A stretch of 64,000 bases of DNA, taken from assembly GCA_016708725.1 (NCBI GenBank), contig JADJFE010000001.1:496001-560000 (forward strand), read 5' to 3'. The number at the start of each line of letters is the position of its first letter. Position 1 is the stretch's first letter. The notes below the pieces were generated by a model, which saw nothing but the letters and a program-made list of their open reading frames with translations, did no database searches and had not been told where the DNA came from. The DNA comes from Candidatus Aalborgicola bjergmarkensis. Lineage in GTDB: Bacteria; Pseudomonadota; Gammaproteobacteria; Burkholderiales; Burkholderiaceae_C. Of this stretch, positions 48,285 to 57,023 are shown piece by piece. A program made the position numbers and the translations under genes.

Positions 48285-49433
48285 GTAACGTGCAGGAGCC
48301 AGCAGGTGTTTGCTGAGCTCCAGAGAGTATTTGGCTTGCGCTGAGTCACGGCTTTGGACATCAACGTCCTGGTTAAGTGCGGACTCCCAAGTCTGGCGCA
48401 TGACCGTTGCGTCTTGGGAGTCCAGACATTTGGAACGCAAAGCCTGAATGTGGCGCAGGTCTGCCGCACAGACCGGGGCTTGGGCTACGGCGTCCACCAG
48501 GGCTTTGAACCATTCCCGCGCAGGTCTCCATTGTTGGGTAAACGGGTCAAAAAGCTGTGCGTCCAACCCATCGCGGCAGGCCAGAAAGCGGCTAACGCGC
48601 TCTGCTGTAGGCGGTGCAGGTGTCGTGGGCAATATCAGCATGCCGCTTTGCGCCAGCGCAGCGCAAGCGCGGGTGAATGCCGCCAGCCCCACGGCCTTGT
48701 GCACGGACAGCGGCGTGTCAAAAACGCGTACTTCAATGGTGCCAAACTCGGGCTTGGGCCGCACATCCCAGTAAATATCTTTGAGCGAGTTGGCCAATTT
48801 GGTGGAAAAAATCTCCTGCGCCAGAACCTCGAACGCCTGCCAGTCCTTGAGTCGGGGCATAGGTCCACCGTGGGGGTAGATCAAGGGTTCCAAGGGGCGT
48901 GAGGCGCAAAACCCGGTGTCCGACATTTGCAAAAACGGCGATGCCGCCGACAGGGCGATAAATAGCGGCCCTAGCGCTTGCAGCACATTGCCCAGGCGGA
49001 TGGCGCTGTCCGTGCTGTCCGCGCCAATATGCACATGCATTCCATAGGTGGAGAACCGCTTTGGCAGGAAACCAAAGCGCCTGGACAATTCCTGTGCCCG
49101 TTCGGTGGGTGCCATGATGCGCTCATTCCAAAACTGGGTGAGCTGGGTGCCGCCCCCCCGAATCAGTAGACCCATGGGTCCTGCGATGTCGCACAGCGTC
49201 TGGATCAGCACCATGGCTTCGTTGGTCATGGCATCAGCATCGGTATGCACCGAGGTGTTGAGCTCCATGGTGGCAAGGGTTGCCTCCAGAGAGAAACGCT
49301 CCGCGTTCGCACGCTCTTTCACAATCTCCCAGAACCCCAGGCTTGCAGGTGACAGGGTGCCGGTGCTGGCGCTCACAATCTGAAGCTCCAGCTCCATACC
49401 GAATGTCAAGGCGTCTGATTTACGAAACTGCAT
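48279..49433 (-). CDS. ybdK: YbdK-type carboxylate-amine ligase (glutamate-cysteine ligase family 2)
   Basis: A 384-residue GCS2-family protein. FGMELELQIVSASTGTLSPA at the N-terminus holds the Glu residues that bind Mg-ATP, and MHVHIGADSTDSAIRLGNVL, IEVRVFDTPLSVHKAVGLAAF are further family blocks. E. coli YbdK has weak gamma-glutamylcysteine ligase activity; the true role is open. I use the ATG at 49433 because GGAG lies 6 nt upstream; 49445 is an alternative. It overlaps the preceding gamma-glutamyl hydrolase gene by 14 nt, which hints at gamma-glutamyl compound metabolism. Confidence 0.9.
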   Translation of the reverse strand: MQFRKSDALTFGMELELQIVSASTGTLSPASLGFWEIVKERANAERFSLEATLATMELNTSVHTDADAMTNEAMVLIQTLCDIAGPMGLLIRGGGTQLTQFWNERIMAPTERAQELSRRFGFLPKRFSTYGMHVHIGADSTDSAIRLGNVLQALGPLFIALSAASPFLQMSDTGFCASRPLEPLIYPHGGPMPRLKDWQAFEVLAQEIFSTKLANSLKDIYWDVRPKPEFGTIEVRVFDTPLSVHKAVGLAAFTRACAALAQSGMLILPTTPAPPTAERVSRFLACRDGLDAQLFDPFTQQWRPAREWFKALVDAVAQAPVCAADLRHIQALRSKCLDSQDATVMRQTWESALNQDVDVQSRDSAQAKYSLELSKHLLAPARYS

Positions 49434-50262
49434 GGCTGTCTCCATTTTGTGGTGTGGCTTGGGTCAGTTTTTGAGCACGCGCAAAGGCCAGGAAGTCCCT
49501 CAACATGGGCGTATCGTCAAACGTGACCGCGTGATTGTTCTGGCGAAACTCGGGGTGCCACTGCACACCGGCGACAAAGCCTGGTCCTTCTTTGCGGATG
49601 GCTTCGATGATACCGTCCTCGGGGCAGCGGGCTTCTACGACAAAACCCGGTGCCAGCTCACGTATGCCCTGGTGGTGAATGCTGTTGATGTGCGCATGGC
49701 GTAGCGCCGGGTACAGCGAGGCCAGGTGGGTGTTGGGCAGAATCTCCATCGGGTGGATGTTGTGCTCATACAAGTTGGCCTTGACATGCTCCAAGGCCTG
49801 CGGTTGCTGGGTCTTGATGTCTTGCCACAGCGTGCCGCCAAAAGCGACATTGAGCATTTGCAGGCCACGGCAAATGCCAAACACCGGTTTGCCCGCCTGT
49901 ACAAAGGCGCGGATCAGCGCCATCTCGTAAGCGTCGCGCACGGCGTCCCCGGCCCAGGCGGGGTCTAGCGGGGTTTGGCCGTAGGTCTGGGGTGCAACAT
50001 CATTGCCGCCTTGCAACACCAAGGCGTCCAGCGCTGCGGCATAGTGTCCCAAATGGAGTTCCTCCCGCTTGACAACGCTTTGTGCGTCAACCGCCGGAAT
50101 CATCACCGGCAAGGCGCCGCCACCAATCAACCAGTGCCCGACAGACTGCTCCAGGTAATGTAAGGTTTTGGTCCAAACACCACCCAAATCCAGCACGGGA
50201 CCTGCGGGGTAGTAAATGCGGGCTGACACGCCGATCAGTAAAGAGGGATTTTGAAATGGCAT
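49420..50262 (-). CDS. Gamma-glutamyl-gamma-aminobutyrate hydrolase family protein (class I GATase fold)
   Basis: A 280-residue protein like PuuD/peptidase C26. The nucleophile Cys is in KPVFGICRGLQMLNVAFGGT, and His and Glu of the triad are in FVAGVQWHPEF. LVLQGGNDVAPQTYGQ is a further family block. Such enzymes cleave gamma-glutamyl bonds. It is first in a two-gene operon with ybdK, which makes gamma-glutamyl bonds, so opposed or sequential reactions are likely. 50263-50453 upstream contains no gene I can support. Confidence 0.9.
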   Translation of the reverse strand: MPFQNPSLLIGVSARIYYPAGPVLDLGGVWTKTLHYLEQSVGHWLIGGGALPVMIPAVDAQSVVKREELHLGHYAAALDALVLQGGNDVAPQTYGQTPLDPAWAGDAVRDAYEMALIRAFVQAGKPVFGICRGLQMLNVAFGGTLWQDIKTQQPQALEHVKANLYEHNIHPMEILPNTHLASLYPALRHAHINSIHHQGIRELAPGFVVEARCPEDGIIEAIRKEGPGFVAGVQWHPEFRQNNHAVTFDDTPMLRDFLAFARAQKLTQATPQNGDSHAVS

Positions 50263-50453
50263 GTGAATGACTATACGCTGGCAATAAATGACCCAACGCG
50301 TGGCGCGGTTGTGGCATCCTAGCGTTTTTCAGAGCGTGGCCCCAGGTCAATCAGCAGAACCAGCGCCCGCACTCAGTCGACCGATGCGTCAGCCAAGCGC
50401 GAATGGCGGTCCAAAGCGAGTGATGACGGAATGGGTGGCTCCAGACACATCGA

Positions 50454-51575
50454 TCATGCCGGTGATACCGCGCGGTCTACAGGTAGGGCTTTTGAGCCCT
50501 CCTTTGCATTCTGTGTCACCGTCATTGGGGTGGCAAAATGCAACGTCTGGGTGGGGAAAGCAAAATCAATCTGATGTTGCGCAAACTCGCGCACCAACTG
50601 AGTGTTGATCGTCTGCTGAATGTCCATGTACAGTTGATAGTCTGGATCCAGCACATAGTAGACAATTTCAAAGTCCAGTGACGAAGGACCGAAAGCCTTG
50701 AAGTGTGCTCTGTCAAACCGCACCTTCGCCATGGATTCAATTGACTTGCGGATTAGGCGGGGAATTTCCTCCAAGGTCTGAGCTGAAGTGTTGTAGGTCA
50801 CACCAATGGGGAACACAACCCGGCGCTCTTGCATGCGCTGGTAGTTGCGAATACGGCACTTTAGCAAGTCGTTGTTTGAAAAAACAATTTGCTCTCCACT
50901 GAGACTTCGGATGCGGGTCGTCTTCAGTCCGACATGCTCCACAGTACCCATCAGGTCATCCACTATGATGAAGTCACCGATCACAAATGGTTTGTCAATT
51001 GAGATCGATAGCGAAGCAAAGAGGTCGCCCAGGATGTTTTGCACGGCCAGCGCGACTGCAATTCCGCCAATGCCCAAGCTTGTAACCAACGCCGTGACAT
51101 TGAGCCCCATGTTGTCCAGCAACAGCAAGATAACCAATGACCAAAGAGCAAACCGACCCAAAAAAGACAGCATGGATTGCGTCATGGCGCGTGCACCAGA
51201 ATCCTGCGAATCGCCCTGTGCAAACCGGTGCAACAGCCAAAATCCCATCGCCCGGTTCGTCCAAATCCCTGCTTGCAGTATCAGAGCAGCCACAAACAAA
51301 CGATCAATCCATCGGCCCATGCTCTCAGGAAGCGTCAAAAAATGCGTCCCGAGATATAACCCAACGGCACCAGCAAACAGCAGGCGTGTGGATGACAGTA
51401 CCTCTACGAAGAAATCATCAATCAAGGTGTCGGTGGCGGAGGCAACCCGATTGAGGTGGTGCAGCACAAGCTGCCGCGCCAAATAGATCGCGGCGATGGT
51501 GGTGATTGCCGACAGGCAGGCCAGTAACCACTCGTGTGTGCCGTTGGTGCTGAACAAAAGGGAAATCATTTTCAT
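50454..51575 (-). CDS. MscS-family mechanosensitive channel
   Basis: A 373-residue protein with four or so membrane helices and the MscS core: ALVTSLGIGGIAVALAVQNI is the pore helix TM3 with its Gly/Ala pattern, then LGDLFASLSISIDKPFVIGD and the beta domain (IIVDDLMGTVEHVGLKTTRI, SNNDLL). Such channels open under membrane tension and release solutes after osmotic downshock. The C-terminus is longer than in E. coli MscS. Start at 51575 with MKMISLL; an ATG two codons later is possible. 51576-51714 holds no gene. Confidence 0.92.
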   Translation of the reverse strand: MKMISLLFSTNGTHEWLLACLSAITTIAAIYLARQLVLHHLNRVASATDTLIDDFFVEVLSSTRLLFAGAVGLYLGTHFLTLPESMGRWIDRLFVAALILQAGIWTNRAMGFWLLHRFAQGDSQDSGARAMTQSMLSFLGRFALWSLVILLLLDNMGLNVTALVTSLGIGGIAVALAVQNILGDLFASLSISIDKPFVIGDFIIVDDLMGTVEHVGLKTTRIRSLSGEQIVFSNNDLLKCRIRNYQRMQERRVVFPIGVTYNTSAQTLEEIPRLIRKSIESMAKVRFDRAHFKAFGPSSLDFEIVYYVLDPDYQLYMDIQQTINTQLVREFAQHQIDFAFPTQTLHFATPMTVTQNAKEGSKALPVDRAVSPA

Positions 51576-51714
51576 GGTTGGGTAGAGTGTCCGGTTAGTG
51601 CTGCAGCAGACTCATGAGCACGGTTGCTTCATTGCCAGAAACGTCCATGCCGGGAACGTATTAGGCAACGCTATGCCAGACTTGGACAAGCCAGTGTCAA
51701 CATAGCTTCTCGCA

Positions 51715-52113
51715 TCAGTGCGCTGTGTGCCGGTAGGCAAGTCGCAGCCAAACGGTATCCGCAGGCATATCTTCCAAAGCGCCCATCCGTGCGGGCTTCG
51801 TCCATTCAATATCAGGCCAAATGCGTTTTGCGGCAACACCCATGCGTTGCAATGCGTGGATCAATGCGTACAGCCGCCGCAGGCGACCCGATCGCGATGT
51901 CTTACTCGCCCCACCGAGCACCAGCTTGAAGTTAAAACCACGTTTCAACTTGCTTCCGATCCAGGACGCGAGAAGGCGCTCTTGGTTGGCGGACAGGTTA
52001 CTCTCACCCTCGCCGAAACGCGCAACCATTTGCGCATCGACCGGACCACCGTCGAGCACAGGTTTAGAACCTGCAATGACCGCAACCGAACATTCGTTTG
52101 TATTTGCATTCAT
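51715..52113 (-). CDS. Small protein of unknown function
   Basis: A 132-residue protein from the ATG at 52113 (MNANTNECSVAVIAGSKPVL). It has a basic, compact middle (SKLKRGFNFKLVLGGASKTS, RSGRLRRLYALIHALQRMGV) and no signal peptide or membrane helix. I do not recognise a family. A frame from 52134 is longer but would run into the palindrome that probably belongs to its promoter. Coding is supported only by length and composition. Confidence 0.55.
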   Translation of the reverse strand: MNANTNECSVAVIAGSKPVLDGGPVDAQMVARFGEGESNLSANQERLLASWIGSKLKRGFNFKLVLGGASKTSRSGRLRRLYALIHALQRMGVAAKRIWPDIEWTKPARMGALEDMPADTVWLRLAYRHTAH

Positions 52114-52123
52114 GGGCGTATTG

Positions 52124-52137
52124 TATTTGTACAAATA
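52124..52137. promoter_or_regulatory. Perfect 14-bp palindrome
   Basis: TATTTGTACAAATA lies 11 bp upstream of the start of the small unknown gene at 52113. The symmetry and position fit an operator for a dimeric repressor, perhaps autoregulatory. Confidence 0.5.
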
Positions 52138-52167
52138 TGTTTGTCAACTGAATTGGGTCGCATTCTG

Positions 52168-52260
52168 CTGCGCTACATGGAGCGGGTACCCGACGGATAT
52201 TCCAGCGGACCCAAGGCGAGAGAGTGCCGTAACCTGGGCCTGTTCGCGTCGAAAAACCAG
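52168..52260 (+). pseudogene. Possible amylosucrase remnant
   Basis: The first 26 bases (52168-52193) are identical to 40847-40872 in the amylosucrase gene and code for LRYMERVPD. The next 60 or so bases show weak likeness in frame (KAREC...LFASK against LARER...FLSQK). The rest of 52261-52467 shows no gene. It is most simply a decayed piece of an amylosucrase copy. Confidence 0.6.
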
Positions 52261-52467
52261 CATCAGCGTATAAATCCGCCAAATTGGGAATTGCTGACGC
52301 ACAATGCAAGTGTGCCTATGTTGGCTACCGTACAAACGGAAAGAATCGCCAGGAGTACGCTAACTTCTTCGGCATATCATCGAGTCGCGCAGGAGTATTC
52401 CTTTCACCGGGGATCACAGGCTCCACCAATTGGGCGAAACAGATAAGCCATAAACGACGGGCCTATC

Positions 52468-52785
52468 ATGATTTACAAGTTCAAGTCCCAAGCAGCCGCT
52501 GATGTCATCATGCTGCAGCTCAATGGTGAGCAAATGCTCAACATTGTTGGAAAGGAGCCCTCAGCGCAGGGAATCATCACCGTGGCCCAAATTCCTGCGG
52601 CTATCGCGGCACTGGAAGCAGCCATTAAAGTCCACGAGACCGCCGAAGTAGCGCGTAGCGAGAATCCCGGACGCATGACTGAAGTCGAAGGCGATAGCAT
52701 CATGTTGCGTCATCGCGCTGCACCCTTCATCGATTTACTCAGAACCAGCGCGCAGGCAGGCAAGGATGTTGTCTGGGGCGTATGA
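52468..52785 (+). CDS. DUF1840 family protein
   Basis: A 105-residue protein starting MIYKFKSQAAADVIMLQLNG, with the family's typical IITVAQIPAAIAALEAAI and a closing HRAAPFIDLLRTSAQAGKDV. DUF1840 proteins are small, cytosolic, common in betaproteobacteria and of unknown role. Its stop overlaps the atpD start (ATGA), so it opens the N-ATPase operon here, an unusual neighbour for that operon. Confidence 0.85.
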   Translation: MIYKFKSQAAADVIMLQLNGEQMLNIVGKEPSAQGIITVAQIPAAIAALEAAIKVHETAEVARSENPGRMTEVEGDSIMLRHRAAPFIDLLRTSAQAGKDVVWGV

Positions 52786-54176
52786 ACCTGGGTAGCGTGG
52801 TTGCTGTGCGCGGCAGCGTTGTGGACGTGCGGTTTGACGGGAATTTGCCATCTATTCACACCGTGCTGCACGCCGATAACGAGCGCATTGTCCTTGAGGT
52901 GCTGGTGCAGCGTGATGCACAACATGTACGCGCGATTGCATTGACACCGACGCAGGGATTGGCACGCGGTATGCCCGTTTTGGATACGGGCGCGCCACTC
53001 AGAGCGCCGGTCGGCAAGGCAATTCTTTCACGCATGTTTGACGTGTTTGGCAATGCGATAGACCGCCAGTCAGCACCGACCAATGTGCAATGGCGCTCCG
53101 TACATCAGGCGCCGCCGCCGCTGGCCAGACGTTCGACCCAATCCGAGATATTCGAGACCGGCATCAAAGTGATTGATGTCCTGTTGCCGTTGGAGCGCGG
53201 AGGCAAAGCGGGGCTTTTTGGTGGGGCCGGTGTGGGCAAGACCGTGTTGCTGACTGAAATGATCCACAACATGGTGGGACGTCATGAGGGTGTCAGTATT
53301 TTCTGCGGCATCGGCGAGCGCTGTCGCGAAGGCGAAGAGCTCTACCGCGACATGAAGGCAGCCGGTGTACTGCCCAATATGGTGATGATCTTTGGCCAGA
53401 TGAACGAGCCGCCGGGCAGCCGTTTCCGGGTCGGACACGCTGCACTGACCATGGCAGAGTATTTCCGGGATGACGAACACCGCGACGTGCTGCTGATGAT
53501 CGACAACATCTTCCGTTTTATCCAGGCTGGTTCGGAAGTGTCTGGTCTGATGGGGCAGATGCCGTCGCGGTTGGGCTACCAGCCCACGATGGGGACCGAA
53601 TTGTCAGGTCTGGAGGAGCGTATTGCCAACACTGACACCGGCGCGATCACCTCGATTCAAGCGGTTTATGTGCCTGCGGATGATTTCACCGATCCGGCGG
53701 CCGTGCATACGTTCTCGCATCTCTCGGCATCCATCGTGCTCTCGCGCAAGCGAGCCAGTGAAGGGCTGTATCCGGCGATTGACCCACTGCAGTCGAGTTC
53801 CAAGATGGCCACGCCGGGCATAGTGGGCGATCGGCATTACGCGTTGGCGCGGGAAATCCGGCGCACGCTGGCCCAATATGCCCAACTAAAGGACATTATT
53901 GCCATGCTCGGCCTGGAGCAGTTGTCACCGGAAGACCGCAACGTGGTGGGACGCGCGCGCCGTCTGGAGCGATTTTTGACGCAGCCTTTTTTTACGACAG
54001 AGCAGTTCACCGGTATGCAAGGCAAGTTGGTAAGCCTTGAAGATGCACTGATTGGCTGTGAACGAATCCTGCGCGATGAGTTCAAAGATATCCCGGAGAG
54101 TGCGCTCTACATGATCGGGAAGATCGATGAAGTCAAGGCCAATCAAACAAAGACGGCCAACACCCATGAACCTTAA
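52782..54176 (+). CDS. atpD: N-type F-ATPase, beta subunit
   Basis: A 464-residue catalytic subunit with Walker A GGAGVGKTVLLTEMI, ERCREGEELYRDM with the catalytic Glu region, DVLLMIDNIFRFIQAGSEVS (Walker B and the adenine-loop area) and a C-terminal helical domain. Gene order D-C-Q-R-B-E-F-A-G, with no delta gene and two extra small genes Q and R, defines the N-ATPase group, found next to a normal F-ATPase in many bacteria and predicted to pump Na+. It is the first structural gene of the operon. Confidence 0.95.
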   Translation: MNLGSVVAVRGSVVDVRFDGNLPSIHTVLHADNERIVLEVLVQRDAQHVRAIALTPTQGLARGMPVLDTGAPLRAPVGKAILSRMFDVFGNAIDRQSAPTNVQWRSVHQAPPPLARRSTQSEIFETGIKVIDVLLPLERGGKAGLFGGAGVGKTVLLTEMIHNMVGRHEGVSIFCGIGERCREGEELYRDMKAAGVLPNMVMIFGQMNEPPGSRFRVGHAALTMAEYFRDDEHRDVLLMIDNIFRFIQAGSEVSGLMGQMPSRLGYQPTMGTELSGLEERIANTDTGAITSIQAVYVPADDFTDPAAVHTFSHLSASIVLSRKRASEGLYPAIDPLQSSSKMATPGIVGDRHYALAREIRRTLAQYAQLKDIIAMLGLEQLSPEDRNVVGRARRLERFLTQPFFTTEQFTGMQGKLVSLEDALIGCERILRDEFKDIPESALYMIGKIDEVKANQTKTANTHEP

Positions 54177-54555
54177 GATTCTTCTGCCGTTCAAGGTGTT
54201 TGCCGAAAAATCAGGCGTGTCGCGCATCGTCTCGGAAACCCATTCCGGCTCGTTCGGCTTGCTGCCACACCGACGCGATTGCGTTGCGGCGCTTGAGCCA
54301 GGCATTCTGATCTACGAGACACAGGCAGACGGGGAGGTTTTTGTGGCCGTCGATGGCGGTGTGCTGGTCAAGACCGGTCCGGACGTGCTGGTTTCGGTGC
54401 GCCGGGCCATGGGCGGCGCGGACCTCGGTCAATTGCGCCAGGCGGTGGCGCAAGAGTTCTTGGCACTGGACGAGCATGAGCAAAACGTGCGCTCAGTGCT
54501 GACGAAACTGGAGAGTGGTTTTTTGCGTCGCTTTGCGACCTTTCAACATGATTGA
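54166..54555 (+). CDS. atpC: N-type F-ATPase, epsilon subunit
   Basis: A 129-residue epsilon subunit: MNLKILLPFKVFAEKSGVSR begins the beta-sandwich; SGSFGLLPHRRDCVAALEPG is the family block. The C-terminal helices are partly kept. I start at 54166, overlapping the atpD end by 11 nt; an earlier ATG at 54127 would add 13 residues with no homology. The next gene overlaps its end by 8 nt. Confidence 0.9.
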   Translation: MNLKILLPFKVFAEKSGVSRIVSETHSGSFGLLPHRRDCVAALEPGILIYETQADGEVFVAVDGGVLVKTGPDVLVSVRRAMGGADLGQLRQAVAQEFLALDEHEQNVRSVLTKLESGFLRRFATFQHD

Positions 54556-54880
54556 TGAGCCTGGAAACAATTCAAAAAAGGAAGCGGGCCTGGCCGAGCA
54601 GGTTGGAGCCAAGGCTGCGCGCAAGCTCAAGGCGCAGCGCAACGCCACGCCGGGCGTGTGGTCTGGTCTGGGGTTGATGGGGGTGGTTGGCTGGGCGGTC
54701 GTGGTGCCTACCCTGCTGGGCGCTGCGCTGGGCCTCTGGCTTGACCGCAACTATCCCGGTGGGCGCACCTGGACTCTGGCATTATTGATGGCCGGTCTGA
54801 CACTGGGCTGCCTGAATGCCTGGCACTGGGTCAGCAAGGAAGACCAGGCCATACGGGAGGCGCAGGAAGATGATGCATGA
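54548..54880 (+). CDS. atpQ: N-ATPase accessory membrane protein AtpQ (AtpI-like)
   Basis: A 110-residue protein with two membrane helices (GLGLMGVVGWAVVVPTLLGA and LALLMAGLTLGCLNAWHWV), matching the AtpI-like AtpQ of N-ATPase operons. The Gly-rich GAALGLWLDRNYPGGRTW between them is typical. AtpI-type proteins are thought to help assemble the c-ring. It overlaps atpC and atpR at either end. Confidence 0.88.
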   Translation: MIDEPGNNSKKEAGLAEQVGAKAARKLKAQRNATPGVWSGLGLMGVVGWAVVVPTLLGAALGLWLDRNYPGGRTWTLALLMAGLTLGCLNAWHWVSKEDQAIREAQEDDA

Positions 54881-54985
54881 AGCACTGGCCCTGATGCTGG
54901 CATGGATCGCAGGCGGGGTGATCGGCGCGTTTTTTTTCGGCGGCCTGTGGTGGACGGTTAGAAAGAGTTTTGCTTCAACTAAGCC
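54870..54985 (+). pseudogene. atpR: N-ATPase accessory protein AtpR, 5' part (split by insertion)
   Basis: It encodes MMHEALALMLAWIAGGVIGA and FFFGGLWWTVRKSFASTKP, the first helix of AtpR, and is then interrupted at the AACTAAGCC target duplication. The remaining half begins at 56822. Joining the halves over one copy of the duplication gives a continuous frame (FASTKPALWVLGSMLLRMG), so the gene was intact before the insertion. The ATG overlaps the atpQ stop. Confidence 0.9.
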
Positions 54986-56812
54986 TGATTCGTCCAAACT
55001 TACCCTAAGTTTTTCCCCAACTTTTGGCCCCCTGTAACCACCCGCCGCCGAGGGGAAGTGCGTCAAATAATTTCTTCAACGACGAAAAACAAAATGTACC
55101 GAAATCGCTTAACGGTGCATTGGGAAACTTTGCGCTGATGGCAGGCAAATCGCTTACAGATATAGATTGGGCGGGAGGTTCTGACCAAGATTCAGTATCC
55201 GGGATGAGGACAAGGTGGCGTCGTCCAGGATTGTTCGCCAAGGTTTCCAAACTCCTGGATTTGGTAATACGTCTCGACGTTGTTTGCTCAACGAATCTAC
55301 ACATCCGATCACCTCTTTATGTTTCGCAACCGTGATATCAACAACATCTTGCGCATCCTGTTTCGTCAATGTTCCGCACAGTGCTGGTAGGTGAAAAGCG
55401 ATTCGATCAGCATCCTTCACTTGCCCCATTCCCAGTCGCTTGCCTACACCAAACAGTGATTCAAGGACATCGGTGCTGATGGGCAAACCCGTTTGATTCA
55501 ACCCCAGCCTATTGGCAATTTCCAACTGTGACTTTGCCCAATCAGTAAAACCGATTCGTATCGAAGAGGATGCGGGCATGACCTCAATCAACTTCTGACA
55601 TTGCGCGTAGGTTGCAAGGTTCAACCCCTCTTGTTTGAGGATTTTTGACATGCCAGCATCGACTTTGCATCGCGAAGGAATCGTTTGATAAACGGCTCAC
55701 ACTCGGGCAATTGATCCAAGCTTGCTCTTAATTTCGCTAACATCGGTGCGTCTTCAGCCTGGTTTTGCGGCATGTTTGAGCAGTTTGTCCGCCCATTCGA
55801 CCAAACGGTGCAAGTTCATAAAGCGGGCTTTGGTCGAGACCTTCGGAGGTGCAAGGCATGCCAAGATCGTCTGTTTGAGTTTCTTGGACACTTGGCCGCA
55901 GGCTGTGATGAAGGTGTTAAACAACGGATCCTCTGCATATTCGTGCTTGAAAAGATTGGCAACCATATGGGAGAGATCGTCGATGCACTCAAGGGATGTC
56001 CCTTGTTCATTCAACAAGCGGATGGCCTTTTCAAGATCGGTTCCGCCGTCTTTGAGGAAAGCAGCGGGAAAAATCCCACTTTGGCAAATACTTTGCGTAA
56101 AAAATTCGGCAATCGTTTCGCCATTCCAGGATTCCTCAACAGCGGTGGCGACACACTGAACATCCGCCAATCCTGGCGCATACTCATTTTGTTCATGGTG
56201 CCTGAGATTCAATGCCAGTACGCTGAGTATCTTCCCCGAGCCCAGTCCTATGCTGATATCAATAAGCCAAACCGTTTGCATTGCACCTCCAGCAGCGTTG
56301 CCAAGGGATTGGACGAACGTTTGCATTTTTGCGATGGATAGACGGGATACATAGTTGCTGACCGTTTGTGGACAAGGTGTCTTCAGCAGACCAAGGTAGG
56401 GGGCAAGCACGGCCAACACTCTTGCAATTGCACGGAATCCGATTCGTGCTGAGAGGAACAAGCACAAAACAAGGAAAACAACATCCACTTTGTTTTGGAT
56501 GCACGCTACTGCTTGCTTGCCTTGTTTCGCCAATTCAGCTTTGGCTGCCTTGGCCTCCCCTTTAAATTTATCTCGTTCTTTTTTTAGTCGCCGGATTTCT
56601 TTACGAATCGCACGCACTTTGGTGGCACGATCAATCGCTTTTTTTTCCAAACCTCTCGACTCTTGTGCAGCTTTGACTTTTCACTCATGATGATGTTCCA
56701 GTAACAATACGAGAGATCATAAAACGAAGAACGACGTTTTCTTGTTCGGGCAAGTAGGGCCATTTCTTGGGGGAAAGAAATTGGTTATTTTGAAGCATTT
56801 TTGGACAGCCTA
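54986..56812 (-). mobile_element. Insertion element of about 1.83 kb in atpR
   Basis: The element is bounded by the direct repeat AACTAAGCC (54977-54985 and 56813-56821; two more bases, TG, also match). Its ends share GTCCAAA at the same distance from the border, a weak inverted repeat. Inside is one decayed transposase on the minus strand. The precise rejoining of atpR fixes the borders to within two bases. The IS family is not identified. Confidence 0.88.
55154..56650 (-). pseudogene. Transposase, broken by at least two frameshifts
   Basis: Part one (56650-55754) starts MEKKAIDRATKVRAIRKEIR with a basic coiled-coil-like region and contains VWLIDISIGLGSGK and LECIDDLSHMVANLFKHEYA, likely catalytic Asp regions. 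The frame then shifts: EDAPMLAKLRASLDQLPECE and PFIKRFLRDAKSMLACQK are read in the next frame, and part two (55651-55154) begins ILKQEGLNLATYAQCQKLIE and holds TDVLESLFGVGKRLGMGQVK. Breaks are near 55757 and at the A run near 55647. It is probably inactive. I could not name the family. Confidence 0.8.
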
Positions 56813-56821
56813 AACTAAGCC

Positions 56822-57023
56822 TGCGCTTTGGGTGTTGGGCAGTATGCTGCTGAGGATGGGCGTGACGATGACCGGCTTTTACTTTGTCTCGGGCGGCGAC
56901 TGGCAGCGCTTGCTTAGCTGCCTGGTCGGTTTTGTCATGGTGCGCCAGCTCGCAACAAGGCTGACCCACCAGCCTGAAGAAAACCAGACGCGCCAGTTAC
57001 CGGAGGCCCGCCATGCACCTTAG
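56822..57023 (+). pseudogene. atpR: N-ATPase accessory protein AtpR, 3' part
   Basis: It encodes ALWVLGSMLLRMGVTMTGFY and FVSGGDWQRLLSCLVGFVMV, the second and third helices of AtpR, then a charged tail (RQLPEARHAP, stop at 57023). It has no ribosome site of its own at the junction. An in-frame ATG at 56841-56843 could start a short product. It overlaps atpB by 11 nt. Confidence 0.9.

Noticed and set aside
50263..50453. A regulatory RNA or gene upstream of the gamma-glutamyl hydrolase
   Set aside because: No conserved fold, promoter or frame was convincing.
55154..56650. Two separate transposase genes (orfA/orfB)
   Set aside because: The gap encodes a continuation in a third frame, so at least two breaks are needed; one decayed gene explains this better.
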